From Rhodopirellula halodulae (lineage in GTDB: Bacteria > Planctomycetota > Planctomycetia > Pirellulales > Pirellulaceae): a stretch of DNA of 64,000 bases. The notes beneath the pieces were generated by a model. The model did not search any database and was not told the DNA's origin. It saw only the letters and a program-made list of their open reading frames with translations. Of this stretch, positions 13,701 through 20,654 are shown piece by piece. Location: the NCBI RefSeq assembly GCF_020966775.1, contig NZ_JAJKFV010000029.1, positions 1,109,001 to 1,173,000 of the forward strand, read 5' to 3'. Within the stretch, counting starts at the first letter, position 1, and each line of letters starts with the position of its first letter. The position numbers and the translations under genes are program-made.

Positions 13701-16700
13701 TTCACGCAAGCGAACTTGGAAACGATATCCGCCTCGGGTCAAACCGCCTTCGGCGTCGTCTGGGTTCACCGAGGCACTGCGGACTCGGATGAAGTAACTC
13801 GACGAATTACCAACGGGACCGGGCAACGTGATGCGGAGGCCCGCGTCGCGTGGGTTGACGGTGTCGTAGTCCATGAACCCATCGAAGTTTGCATTGGCTT
13901 GCAGAGGACCCGCGAGGCCTTCTGCACTTGGATCCAAAATGTCAACTTCGGCATCGCCATTGAGTTCGTCGAATGAGTTGTCACTGCGAGCGATGACGGT
14001 CCCATTGGGATCAAGAACTTCGAGGACGGAGTCCAGCGTGAACGAGGTGTGGTCCAAGTCCACCCAAATCTGGGTTCCAGCTTCCGCGGTGAAGGCATAC
14101 GTGTCGATGTCGTCGGCTTGCGAGAGGAAACCTTCGACTTCAAAGCCCAATCGGTTTTCTTCGTCGCTGTAAAGCTCGTTTGGTGCCAGCGTGCCCAGAG
14201 CTTGTGCCGTGACGACCGATCCATTCAGGCCGGGGCTGATCTCCGACTTCAACTCGCGTTCGAGGATGAATTCGATGTTGGTGAAGTTCGAGTTCTCATC
14301 GAACAAAACACTTCGCCAATCGTTCGAGTCCGGACGGCTCGAGAACGAATCACCATTGGTGTCCAAGAATGCCGTGCCATCGGGCATCAAGCCAGCACCG
14401 ACGGTATCGTCAGCAATGCTGGTCAAGACAACCGGCGATCCCGGCATCCCGATGATTTGAACTGTTCCGCCGATACGGTCATCGATGTCGCCGACGGTAC
14501 CCGTCGCGGTCAGGCCGGTTCCGCTTGTGGGGCTGAACGCCGTTCCCGAACCGGACAACTTGACGACCAAACTCTCCTCGGCGCGACTGAACAATCGCAG
14601 GCCACCGCTGCTGTGCAGGTTGCCGACTTCGATGCTGTCAAACAGCATGTGCACGATATCAGTGTCATCCCAAATGCTTTCCGTGGTGAGCTGGCCACCG
14701 CGAATTTCGAGGCCGCTGAGTTGACGTTCCGCAGCGGCACCGTTGGCGACCACTTCGTATCGGTTGAGTCGGATCAACGGGCCGTAGTTGTCATCCAGCT
14801 CCGAGAAGTTGTCGACGGAACCCGTTTGGCGACCTAAGTCCACCACGCGTTCCGCGGTCATCGAGTTGCTATCGATGTCGATGATGCTGCCGCGGTTATC
14901 GACAAATTCATTGCCAACGATGATTGGCTGGCTGCCACGGACGTGAATCGTGGATGGGGTGACACCAGGACGACCGAATCGGCCGACCGCACCCGCACCG
15001 TCTTGTCCGTCATCGTTGAACTCGAATCGTGAATTCACAACGCGGGCGGTGGCTTGTTGCAATTGCAGCGGCACAAAGCCGCGGCTCTCACCGCCGGGGA
15101 TCAAACTCACGCCACCGGCGTAGGCGATCGTGGCGGAATCCAAACTGACATGAGCATTCGGGCTGGCGTAGATGCCGGACCAGTCGCCTCGTTCAGGATC
15201 AAAAACGGTGCCCGTCGCGTTGTCATTGCTGGTGTCGAATGTGCCACCGGCACCAAAGCGATCGTCCAGCAAGCTGGTGAAGACAACCGGACGCTGAGCG
15301 GTGCCTTCGGCGAGTAGCTGCGTGCCGTGGCCAAGTTCAATGCGTGCACCGTTGAGTTTGACAATCAAACCTGGGTCGATCGTCAACGACGCATCCAGAC
15401 GACCGCGAACGCCGTCCAGATCCGTGTCGAGAAGCGTGCTGTTGTCGACCGTTTGGCTGCCATCATCGACGAAGGTTTGACGCGTCGAATCTAATTGTGC
15501 GACGAACACGTAGTCGCTGGTTCCCGGGACGCTGCGGTACAAGCGACGCGCAACGAAGTTGCTGACATCACCAATCGCGGGAAGGTTGCGAAGTTCAATG
15601 GAGGAACCGCTGAGCGTGGCGGGCACCACAAAGTCGCCACTTGGATCGCTCGGAGCCGATTCAAAACCGAATACGTCGACAAACGTCATGCGGTAGTTGA
15701 ACGTGGCGTCTTGCAGATCGCCGCCCAGATTCACGTTGCCCGCGGAACTGGTCAGGTCAGGACGAATGCCATCCTCGATGCTGCCGCCGGGAGTGCCAAC
15801 CACGGACAGGTTTTCGGCCAGGTAGTGAACCACGTCGATGTCGTCGAAGCGACCGGAAACCGTCAACTCACGAGGCGGCTGATTCGCAGTCGTTTGAACT
15901 CGAATGAACAGACCGTTGATGCTGTTGTCGAGCAGTTGATTGGAGTAGATGTCCGGACCAATGCGATCGTAGTCGGCAATGAAGCGTCCAGCGACTTGGA
16001 ATTTCGGACCTTGGAACGTGGTTTCCTCGAACGTGTCTGGTGAGGCGCTGATCGCCGCATCGGCACTTTGGGTGATTTCGTTGAACGAGATGGTTGGGCG
16101 ACGTCCAATCATGGTGATTGGATTGACCAACTGTTGAACCGCATCGATCAACAGGTTGCTGCCACCGCCGAAGCGAATTTCCGCATGGTTCACGCGGTCC
16201 ATGAAGATCCCTTGATCTTCCAGCGAGCTGCGTCCCTGAACGGAATCAAAATCACTGCGATAGACGATCCCGCCCCAATCTCCGGGGCCGGCTGCTGGGG
16301 CGATTCCCGCGGCGGAGGCGTCCACACCACGATCACGCATGCTGGTGAGGATCACGCTCCCGTTGGTGTAAGCCGAGAGTGCGTCGGACTCGTCCGTCAG
16401 CAACGTTGTGGTTGGTTCGAAGTTCGGGTCGGTGAGGTCGTTGTCCGTGGACAGTTGGACCAAGCGAGGCGTGCCGAGAACTTGCAGCAACGATCCACTA
16501 CGGTCGATCTGCAAACTGCTGCTACCGACGCCAATGCGTGCGCTGCGGAACTTCAAGGCGGCACCCGCGTCGATCACGGCGGTGACGCCCTTCGGGATTT
16601 CCATGTTGCGTCCGTCTTCCAGGACGCGACCGCCGGTTTCCGTGATGCCGAACTGATAGCTGAAGTTATCCGCTTCCGTCTCGATGTCGCCGTCCACGCC

Positions 16701-19700
16701 ACCGTTGCCGATGATTCGGACTTGATCGCCTTCACGAGCGATGGAGAACGCACTCAAAACATCGGTGCTGGCGATGTTGTTGATAGGCGAGTCGATGCTG
16801 CCGTCGGCCTGTGCCGCACCCAGTTTGTCGACGAAGATTGTGCGGCCGTGGACCGTCATCCCGCGGAAATCGTTAGACGTTTCAACGGAGCGATCACCGG
16901 TCAATTGGACCAATGATCCTGAGCCAACCACCGATGCGGCAACACCAGTGATGCCGGTTAGCAAATTGATGCTGGTGGCGAGTTCGTTTGCCAAGCCCGC
17001 AGCCGGCGATCCGGCACCGACCGTCGCGTTGTACTGAACCACAACGCTGCCGGGGACAGTGCTGCTTTGGCCGATCGGCACAAATTCATAAACGCGGCGA
17101 ACACCTGATCCGCTGACGATCTCGATGGTTTGGTTCGGCGTGATCGCATTTCCGCTGAGTTCAAATTCCAAGATGCGTTCTTCGGGACGCGTTTGGAACC
17201 AGAACTGATGCAGTCCTCCGGGCGCACCGTCCCCATCGCCATCAAGCGGCGTGCCGGGGACACCATTGCGGTCACCCGCGTTGTTGCCGTCCAAGTCCAT
17301 GTCGCGAAGCACATTCACTTCGTCAACATTGGGATTGAATTTGACGAGCAGCTCGTAGTCACCCTGCGATGTGCCGCCAAAGCCGCTGTCCGGGATCAGC
17401 GGGTTGTACTCGTCGTTGCCGCTGGCGGCGACACCGATGTAATACGTGCCTGCACCCAAGGACGCGGTTAGGAAGGAATCTTCGCTGAAGTAGTCATCAT
17501 TGCGGCTGAGTTGTTCCAGTCCGCCGCCACTGAGGCTGATGGTGCTGAAGTCCAGCACTTCGTTCGGACGCGAAATGTCGGTGGACGCATCGCCTTCCAC
17601 CAGTGTTGCCTGGACCAACGACGAAGCAAACGGATCGTTGTTGATCGCAGCGATCAGATCGGAAACCGGAACGTCACCAACGCTGCTGCGACGAGGCACA
17701 TCGAGCAAGATGACGTTGCTCAGTGGCTGACCATCATCACCATTGCGACGCAGGACGCGAATCGCATCATCGTTGGCGGCACGGTCGCTTTGAACAAACT
17801 CGATCCGAGTTTGATTGCCTTCCGCTCCCGCCGCGACGGCGGTGAACTGAATGGTCAACGAAGGACCCAGGTCGAAGTCAGAGGTCGCGGTTGCGGCGAC
17901 TTCTTGGAACAAGGTCAACGTGGTATCGAGCAAGCTGGATTGCGCCAAACGTTCTGCAAACGTTTCGACGGTTAGCGTGCCGACGCGGTCCGCGTCATTC
18001 AGGTTGACTTCGAACCGGTACATGTCGATGTCGACGCTGTCCGGACGATAGAGGTGCTGGCCATGAAGCACGTCCGCGTTCCCCGGGAAAACAGGTTCCA
18101 GGTTATTCAGGGCGGCTTCGGTCGCGGGATTGATGGTGTCGTTGAGGAACGTGAACGATCCGTTCAGCAAGTTCTCAGGTGGCAACTCAGGAGCGAACTC
18201 CAGACCTAACAGCAAACCGACACCCGCGGCGGCTTTGCGAGTGAAGTCTTCGCCGTAGGCCGTGCCAAAAGTGACTTGGTTGCTGAAGACGATCGCCGGA
18301 TCAGCAAACGTTTCGTCAACGCGAACATTCGCATTGATGACGTTGAAGCCTTGCGAATTGGCCAAACGGGTGTTGTCGCCGACGGCGAACGTGATGCCTT
18401 CGGACACCGTTTCACGGAATTGAACGCCGATCTTGGTCGACCACAGGTCCAACACTTCTCGAACGCGGGTGCGTTGGCGTTCGGTGATTTGGTTGCTGAA
18501 CGTCGTGCCACCCGCTGCTGCGACGCTGGCTTCGAAGTTGTAAGCAATCTCGGTGATGCCGTCCGTGGAATCAGCGCCGAACAATGGGTTCAGGTGTCCA
18601 ACAAAGCCGGTGTCGACATCTCGGTGACCGGGATCATCGTTGCCGCCGGGGAGATCCAACGCGAACGGCATCGGCGAAATCGATTCGCGGATCAGAACGC
18701 TGGCCAGTTGGCCGGTCGATCCCAATTCACCCAAGTCGTAGGCGGTGGTCAGCGTGCCACCCAGACCCACCAATTCGAATGCGCTTCGGTTGGTCAGGCT
18801 GAGCGGAAGATCGACGGAACCAAAGCTGTTCGGATCCACTTCGATCAAGCCAGCGACCGACGGCGTGCTCGCCACCGCGACGCGAAGATCGTTGACCGTC
18901 GGTGTGTCACCACCAAAGTCGACCACAACGCGGCCGTTGCCATCGAGGCTGACCGCCAAACCGCCGGCAGCGGAATTAACGAAGACGACCGAGCGATCAG
19001 GCTGGTCTTCGCCCAGCAGAAGCGAACGCACTAAGAACTCACTGCCACTGTTGTCCAAACCAATGCTGGTGAATGGACGTGGAATGACCTGGGTGGGCTG
19101 CAGTTGCAACTCGGCGGATGAGCTGATGGCATTGCCGATTCGCAAACGGAAGGTACCGCCGCCAACTGGCACTGCAAAACTATCTTTGAACGCGGCCAGG
19201 TTGGCTTCCGCTTCGGCAACCGAAGGCGTGCCTGCGACCAGGGCGGCTTCCAGTTGACTGAGCTGAGCGCTGTCGGCGGCTGTCAGGACGGCTTCGTCGA
19301 ACGACAGTTCATTGATGTCAGTGTCGAAGAACAATCGAGCCGTGAAGGTTTCTTCGTCGTAGACGACCTTGCTGGGCAGATAGACAACGTCGTCGGTTGT
19401 GCGGACCGTGTCTTGCGTCAACAGCAGTTGATAGAAACGTGGGTTCTCAGCCGAACGTGAGGTGGGATTGCCGGCCGCGTCGTTTTCGACAAACAGCGGG
19501 TCTTCGTTGAAGTAAACAACGACCTCATTGCGGTTCTGCGTCAGGCTGCCGTCTTCGTTGCGAACGACGGGTTGAGGAACCACAGATTCGATCAGGGCTC
19601 CCAAGTCGAGATCGAAGTTGATCGTCTCAACTCGTTCGCCTGGCGTGCTGGGAACAAACAGTTCGCCGTTCAGGTTTCGGATCCCGACAATGCCTTCATC

Positions 19701-20180
19701 AGGATTGTCGTACCCAAACAGCTTGATTTGATAATCGTCGTCGGGAAGGTTCTCGGCGAAGCGAACAACGATCTCGTTTTCGTTAGGATCGCCCAGCGAA
19801 ATCGCACCAGGTTCGATCACGATGCGTTCGTTGAAGTCTTTGTCGCCACCGGCGCGGCTGATCTCAATGCCGCTCAGCGTGTTCGGGTCGATCTGTTGAG
19901 TCTCGTCGAAACGGAACGTCAACACGCGAGGAGCTGTTTGGCGGACCGTTCCGTCGTCAATCAAGTCGCCTTGGTTCGGCTGCACGCCGATCAATTGGGG
20001 ACCGGCGAGCAATTGACGTGCTTCGAGCGACTCGAGCAGATGACGTCGACGCTGAAGTCGGCTTGCGCCGCCGCGTTTGGACGCCTTCGACCGACGCCGT
20101 GAAGGCATCGCACCGGAGCGATCGCTGGAGGAAGCATTATCTGTGGACGGAGACACTGTGTTTCGCTGACGCGAGGTCAT
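1701..20180 (-). CDS. 6159-residue giant secreted multidomain protein with pseudo-peptidase, GEVED, cadherin-like and dockerin regions
   Basis: Starts at ATG 20180 with AGAAGG upstream. Residues 1-60 are basic and end in LESLEARQLLAG, a LEPR-XLL-type planctomycete export signature. Residues of about 560-670 resemble a matrixin/reprolysin-like fold, but the zinc-site segment reads AAAGVGLLLGLEFA instead of HExxHxxGxxH. Several PPC-like (pre-peptidase C-terminal) beta domains follow, for example near residue 907 (GTYYIGVAASGND) and further on (GTYYVAVS). Asn-rich right-handed beta-helix-like stretches (IVNNTIDSAGYTGIKV) also occur. From about residue 4045 there is a tandem of repeats with a DGDxFxI...FEF core. 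A GEVED domain ends in GEVEDYLVTL near 5215, cadherin-like/Big_9 repeats fill about 5225-5940, and a two-motif type I dockerin (DVTADGFVTAIDAL, DVNGDGRISALDAL) lies at about 5947-6030. An acidic Ser/Asp-rich tail of about 130 residues follows. A surface adhesin or matrix protein is likely; the substrate is unknown. Confidence 0.93.
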   Translation of the reverse strand: MTSRQRNTVSPSTDNASSSDRSGAMPSRRRSKASKRGGASRLQRRRHLLESLEARQLLAGPQLIGVQPNQGDLIDDGTVRQTAPRVLTFRFDETQQIDPNTLSGIEISRAGGDKDFNERIVIEPGAISLGDPNENEIVVRFAENLPDDDYQIKLFGYDNPDEGIVGIRNLNGELFVPSTPGERVETINFDLDLGALIESVVPQPVVRNEDGSLTQNRNEVVVYFNEDPLFVENDAAGNPTSRSAENPRFYQLLLTQDTVRTTDDVVYLPSKVVYDEETFTARLFFDTDINELSFDEAVLTAADSAQLSQLEAALVAGTPSVAEAEANLAAFKDSFAVPVGGGTFRLRIGNAISSSAELQLQPTQVIPRPFTSIGLDNSGSEFLVRSLLLGEDQPDRSVVFVNSAAGGLAVSLDGNGRVVVDFGGDTPTVNDLRVAVASTPSVAGLIEVDPNSFGSVDLPLSLTNRSAFELVGLGGTLTTAYDLGELGSTGQLASVLIRESISPMPFALDLPGGNDDPGHRDVDTGFVGHLNPLFGADSTDGITEIAYNFEASVAAAGGTTFSNQITERQRTRVREVLDLWSTKIGVQFRETVSEGITFAVGDNTRLANSQGFNVINANVRVDETFADPAIVFSNQVTFGTAYGEDFTRKAAAGVGLLLGLEFAPELPPENLLNGSFTFLNDTINPATEAALNNLEPVFPGNADVLHGQHLYRPDSVDIDMYRFEVNLNDADRVGTLTVETFAERLAQSSLLDTTLTLFQEVAATATSDFDLGPSLTIQFTAVAAGAEGNQTRIEFVQSDRAANDDAIRVLRRNGDDGQPLSNVILLDVPRRSSVGDVPVSDLIAAINNDPFASSLVQATLVEGDASTDISRPNEVLDFSTISLSGGGLEQLSRNDDYFSEDSFLTASLGAGTYYIGVAASGNDEYNPLIPDSGFGGTSQGDYELLVKFNPNVDEVNVLRDMDLDGNNAGDRNGVPGTPLDGDGDGAPGGLHQFWFQTRPEERILEFELSGNAITPNQTIEIVSGSGVRRVYEFVPIGQSSTVPGSVVVQYNATVGAGSPAAGLANELATSINLLTGITGVAASVVGSGSLVQLTGDRSVETSNDFRGMTVHGRTIFVDKLGAAQADGSIDSPINNIASTDVLSAFSIAREGDQVRIIGNGGVDGDIETEADNFSYQFGITETGGRVLEDGRNMEIPKGVTAVIDAGAALKFRSARIGVGSSSLQIDRSGSLLQVLGTPRLVQLSTDNDLTDPNFEPTTTLLTDESDALSAYTNGSVILTSMRDRGVDASAAGIAPAAGPGDWGGIVYRSDFDSVQGRSSLEDQGIFMDRVNHAEIRFGGGSNLLIDAVQQLVNPITMIGRRPTISFNEITQSADAAISASPDTFEETTFQGPKFQVAGRFIADYDRIGPDIYSNQLLDNSINGLFIRVQTTANQPPRELTVSGRFDDIDVVHYLAENLSVVGTPGGSIEDGIRPDLTSSAGNVNLGGDLQDATFNYRMTFVDVFGFESAPSDPSGDFVVPATLSGSSIELRNLPAIGDVSNFVARRLYRSVPGTSDYVFVAQLDSTRQTFVDDGSQTVDNSTLLDTDLDGVRGRLDASLTIDPGLIVKLNGARIELGHGTQLLAEGTAQRPVVFTSLLDDRFGAGGTFDTSNDNATGTVFDPERGDWSGIYASPNAHVSLDSATIAYAGGVSLIPGGESRGFVPLQLQQATARVVNSRFEFNDDGQDGAGAVGRFGRPGVTPSTIHVRGSQPIIVGNEFVDNRGSIIDIDSNSMTAERVVDLGRQTGSVDNFSELDDNYGPLIRLNRYEVVANGAAAERQLSGLEIRGGQLTTESIWDDTDIVHMLFDSIEVGNLHSSGGLRLFSRAEESLVVKLSGSGTAFSPTSGTGLTATGTVGDIDDRIGGTVQIIGMPGSPVVLTSIADDTVGAGLMPDGTAFLDTNGDSFSSRPDSNDWRSVLFDENSNFTNIEFILERELKSEISPGLNGSVVTAQALGTLAPNELYSDEENRLGFEVEGFLSQADDIDTYAFTAEAGTQIWVDLDHTSFTLDSVLEVLDPNGTVIARSDNSFDELNGDAEVDILDPSAEGLAGPLQANANFDGFMDYDTVNPRDAGLRITLPGPVGNSSSYFIRVRSASVNPDDAEGGLTRGGYRFQVRLREEQEFSGSMVRFADIRYANHGIHVRGAMANSPLLGEAQENEQLGNASSNDIAVTSFNTPGQRAQYLGNTLASRNGVISVGGALDDLSDIDHYQIDVLGSQGAVSRDTLIFDIDYADGFNRPDTMLSVFYDPDGEDGDAQPRLVLVGNDSNILEDRTLAGDDPIDLLEGGSIDSGDPYIGPIAMPGGAGTYYVAVTGEGTTPDVLSDPLVRLEPIDSILRIVDDQIANSIQTTADAPIEPFFIDTSVLPFGWSTTLNRARDVGHNAKQTFNGSRNVDLFPDSITFETETNNSLLTADDLEAGLGWSLNDDPNVGNTFGTNTSQQIPHTKVLGTTINEVVDVYQFVVPVDGSRVILDIDNGVIPYAYDANPGFGGIDIDPDIEDFESDSVDLKLQLLDAFGTVIATNRFSPTSDGAEGSLGNALSLFSDDPYIETFLQAGVYYVAVSPEDTAYDPDTQVFSLDVDDRPQQGTYELNVSVENHVVNGGDPNNQSLYFDRSEIRGDLDSVAFDLSGYSDADQPHLYFDYLLSDIGNDEVRVIARSDQQGDTVLAGNAAGIAGTNGELLQQDAAENWYQARLDLGQFAGDTNVVIRFEYDTDLAAGTGPVFGGEGLYLDNFIVGFAERGEMVVGAASGRTGFTGASQSVLGEYQLEIRPGQDYTTTTSATIQTPTTTFDTNDRLARTMTIVAPHPSQISDGDTFSMSDNVRSVTFEFNSTGSVVAGNIPIDISGVTTQIEVAERMRTAFNLPAVQALVPITATDSSGDLIGGNNDIRIALSDSVVGDFYKVDSAADVPDASEPIVPAGTPFRLPAIYSNAIGDTNVQRRQDQVFIDSNKISDVHAIGIWSEPGDRGVDPQDIKTRSQFALDLGNFFGFNNTDFFFGDENEYLQQPPIGNTTPGSVRNLPTLNNSVVGGLAPSVSIVNNTIDSAGYTGIKVDGESRPWMIDSFSIGDFIGDLGFGDLISDGLTMTIDAAGTRVTFEFDDISGDPSVDGSTEDGGDGHVDGHVPIFYRRTFVGYNNRDYAHTRHEVMMAIYQAIQGSILVTNDLVQLVEPTIGPSIVNGSELEENRYLSDISFPSPTVFLEGVSGVYFDTSFAKGNRLNPFTASQAAVAEAPQPFSRIVNNTIYGQDGTESQFSQAAIINGVDGDDLISGARDTKVGQAHNGAYITNGTIGNGDTLLTAQQDVDFYEVELREGDRLTVDIDTLAEDLALDIPEGPDLVLRLFDSNGVMVASNGSGVAPTHLETATDPTQEDTYVDPGPDVDDPADDTQPNLRAVDPFMDYTATSKGTYYVAVSLQSNDEYDPNALSGRARSNDITGDYTIAIEAYAARDFVLSIDDQVLTRNGGNLGTTGADLVGTSVVITQIPDRIDNFVAPGTTNSIRFLFTDGTIGGARTNDNGETVVNVPVQPNNGYRTSEIMRALQAAINGEGLADSSTLTSPPLPNHEFNNGPIDDDIGATSGPITRVEATAIGGEEGRAAGLENFNFRIPFPFGAGSDFQYGYGHDRIGQVNSVGPAALSTGAGATEQYLLIKNAAKVEIIPPEDGTTPLRLDPQPGTELDQLLPETGVLLTGGSSATLINNVLSNLNQSVVMEETKFLGFSSTGQDLHAKPSEVVVTNNLFQHDQPATTLFRQNINSVNNAGVGLSTDGRNGPSNINGGTDDFNETLGNNDVLFVNADGDNFVPALFSLAIDTGATSIVERDAFGGVKESVGLGTSNILAPTRDGNGVLRADNDLAAPPSGIGGSLFIDRGAIELADFNGPVATLQDPLDNDSEGRDGDAADSFLRLTGGNQQNFTIQLRDTGDSSNPFTGIGIDDDTVVVAGIDGLRPVGANVAVFENEKLLTEGIDYTFDYDETSNLITLTPLAGVWREGNAYSISLNNRDRSVIVAPDPSEVNDGDQVRITDSDGGTVVFEFESGYQLFLPETLTLVVPEVGIDAGGLSDGDSFRISNNDNDVLVFEFDRDGTVLGDATPIILPETQVDTPEGRQEIRERIARDIETAINSALVGNEDFEIEVVVDGARVVLGSPAGYTVDTSAGGLEQDSRTLALQAPSQGTEFGGVQVGDTFIVSNGNVTRTFEFTEDGTLSDPTFTPVVITTAPNALTSAELAQTIATTLQNSALGLVPTVDGDSVYLNLPSNGFVNIATGQLSVIGVSRPVSDGDIIRVTETPATVSTSIELGTAYPAGLAVADFGATLHDSVVVLQTSAGERIRIQISADETVLIPTIGSFVLDITETVVDDIGNETLVLVSRDEFARRLAGLLRNTDLVADPVAQDQFVFLNLPTGVTASLQSDYGGLLLNETSEFEVRRTIEFDLITQDENGQDTSDGVEPGHLRLPFRLTDTAGDLAIAVRDALNNSADLIQGLATGSRVVAPGQVQVESNETITVNGQDVIPKPAIITVSAGSSLEVRGEPGVTESSTVQVFGPLLLTMPQLGGFSITNGSVLILRDDAGNDVILQFVLPTGLNAVTAVPGAILVPYDSNQNGATLATNLAAIINASPADMTATVNANNQISLGRIDRDRVDNNGLPGLSVPGTPGISVDRGIVADGEVLRLRQGDVDISFEFELSDGGGGVRPGNVPVTFNSSSSIGEIAQSLAATISNNRGGLRFAIDPATGQELMPVADVDAGTVQLNDLPGTQVDISGSTTLNVVGVPGGAIAIPISPDNNSEDVKRSILRALQGVNTPGQPETTTLVAENRGGSTLFIENASIIDGPVSNYYLPAIKDLAGNPLAPNREDRSTQFTILMPGIGLDFGDAPDPVAGVPGRYPTTLAQDGPRHVIGGDNNPILGYRVDAETDALAVRTADGDDLTIDVSPLTAAGDPLPNTLFSNTIEGGDVKIAVNPSNFSSLNLFDGETITLTLGGVQATLEYDVDGRFDEDNFAISIDALDENGNVVNALINEEDIADAILRAIDQSPLQPAERSVALVNGVYTVTFSGDDEDGVNFSSATNPGGIINPGVITPIEVTASPGSVLQAWIDFNADGDWDDAGEYVLQDIQFESDPDTPGQITRQFIIQFPDTAPAPTSGVTQTYARFRVSTEGGLSPSGLALSGEVEDYLVTLLPGLPPTVSDAAANRNYSVAEGATLQAIDATGTLTPTIGNDDGLVSQVTDPDGQDVAIFASDVGMRTLYDINDPTRVAGILNIASDGTFTFDADADFSGQTTFVVRATDIAPGNPGGQLVSSVPITATITVTPVNDAPTLQTGVQPSDVLTTRSILEDNVVSQADQTSLGPVVFNASELIDPYFLAGPGSEPNEQELFFQFAGTGSTAFQTTQGGTLAITNNGRTILYTPPADYNGATPDTFIYRVADREAPGQDPIVSETAATVGRVSIVISAINDNPRLVNDSYSTNEDTPLNIPVTGTGGILNNDSAGPADEQADGQTISLVPNQFQRIVNGQVINNRFTESGGTVRLDDKGTATTDDDELIYTPRSQFSGTDRFTYQVQDSEGGVSTATVTINVGSVNNAPEFVGVNGVAGQTTLQFEERKQPGEQVTFDLNAWFDDPDNDTLTYTVSATGGTSVFNPSISGNELTLDFVPFQNGDDIPFLITARDPSGLTTDQTIQVTVTGSPDAPVVQGSLDPLVIIEDQVAVEDLTQVFFDPDGDTLTYTVTRLGSIVNPTAAQIASHPLVQSIEFFGNSLRITPRANQSGEVLIELSARDAQFQATHQFQLQVLSAEDAPTGVEDAYSVPLGGRLEISDPALGLLRNDFDPDLNSTLSIASGSVTQPTYGTISLDGNNDGTFIYTFNPESSLLNPLPTGDSFTYRVQDNTGRLSPPVTVTITFGQSAYQNPSDRFDVTADGFVTAIDALRVINLLNRDELRDPNNPSADLTIDRIPTSPPDYYDVNGDGRISALDALQVINELNARSVDGSNPNGESLLADGSSIVATTFDSSAAGRFAATQTLASAASVAVGATNEVPVSSTNTSDRQAAGEWMMSTEDSLDSLLSVGFEIDSTQSQRTDLLANELADDLESSLSDSTADLGGAIDSALIDLFSDENDHN

Positions 20181-20654
20181 AGACCGAACCTTCTTGGCAG
20201 ACCAGAGATTGGGTCATCGATGGCTTCCAAAACAGCCATTTTTCAACCCAATCCGCCGAACTTGATGTGAATCTCGGAGCTCCGATTTCCCACGAAAAAC
20301 GCGGTCAATCGAAGATCAGTCGTGGATGACAAGGTTGATCCCACGGCGTTGCTTGCGACGGCACCGACTGTTAAGTCAGGCAATTTGGGCACAGCTCGCG
20401 CGATCAGTCCGCCGAGTATAGTTGGGGTAAATAACGCCGCAAATTTTTGCGTCATCGTCACTTACCGCAGGCCAACCTCGCCGGACAAATGTGCCAATTG
20501 CACCGATTCTGATGACAGAAACGACCGACTCGATCAGTCCCGTAGAGGGGGCGGTTCGCGGCGGGAAAGAAGCTTCGCGTCATACAGCCGTCACAATTGA
20601 CACATTCTTGCGTCAGTTGGACGTTGGCCCCGCGAAAAAGTTCCCTGGTAGAAA
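20181..20654. other. Intergenic region upstream of the giant gene; one possible promoter
   Basis: These 474 bases separate two minus-strand genes. I see no convincing small gene. On the minus strand TTGCGG (20437-20442), a 16-base spacer and TATACT (20415-20420) form a plausible sigma70-type promoter. It would give the giant gene a 5' leader of roughly 230 bases. This is pattern matching only, and promoter rules in planctomycetes are poorly constrained. Confidence 0.3.
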
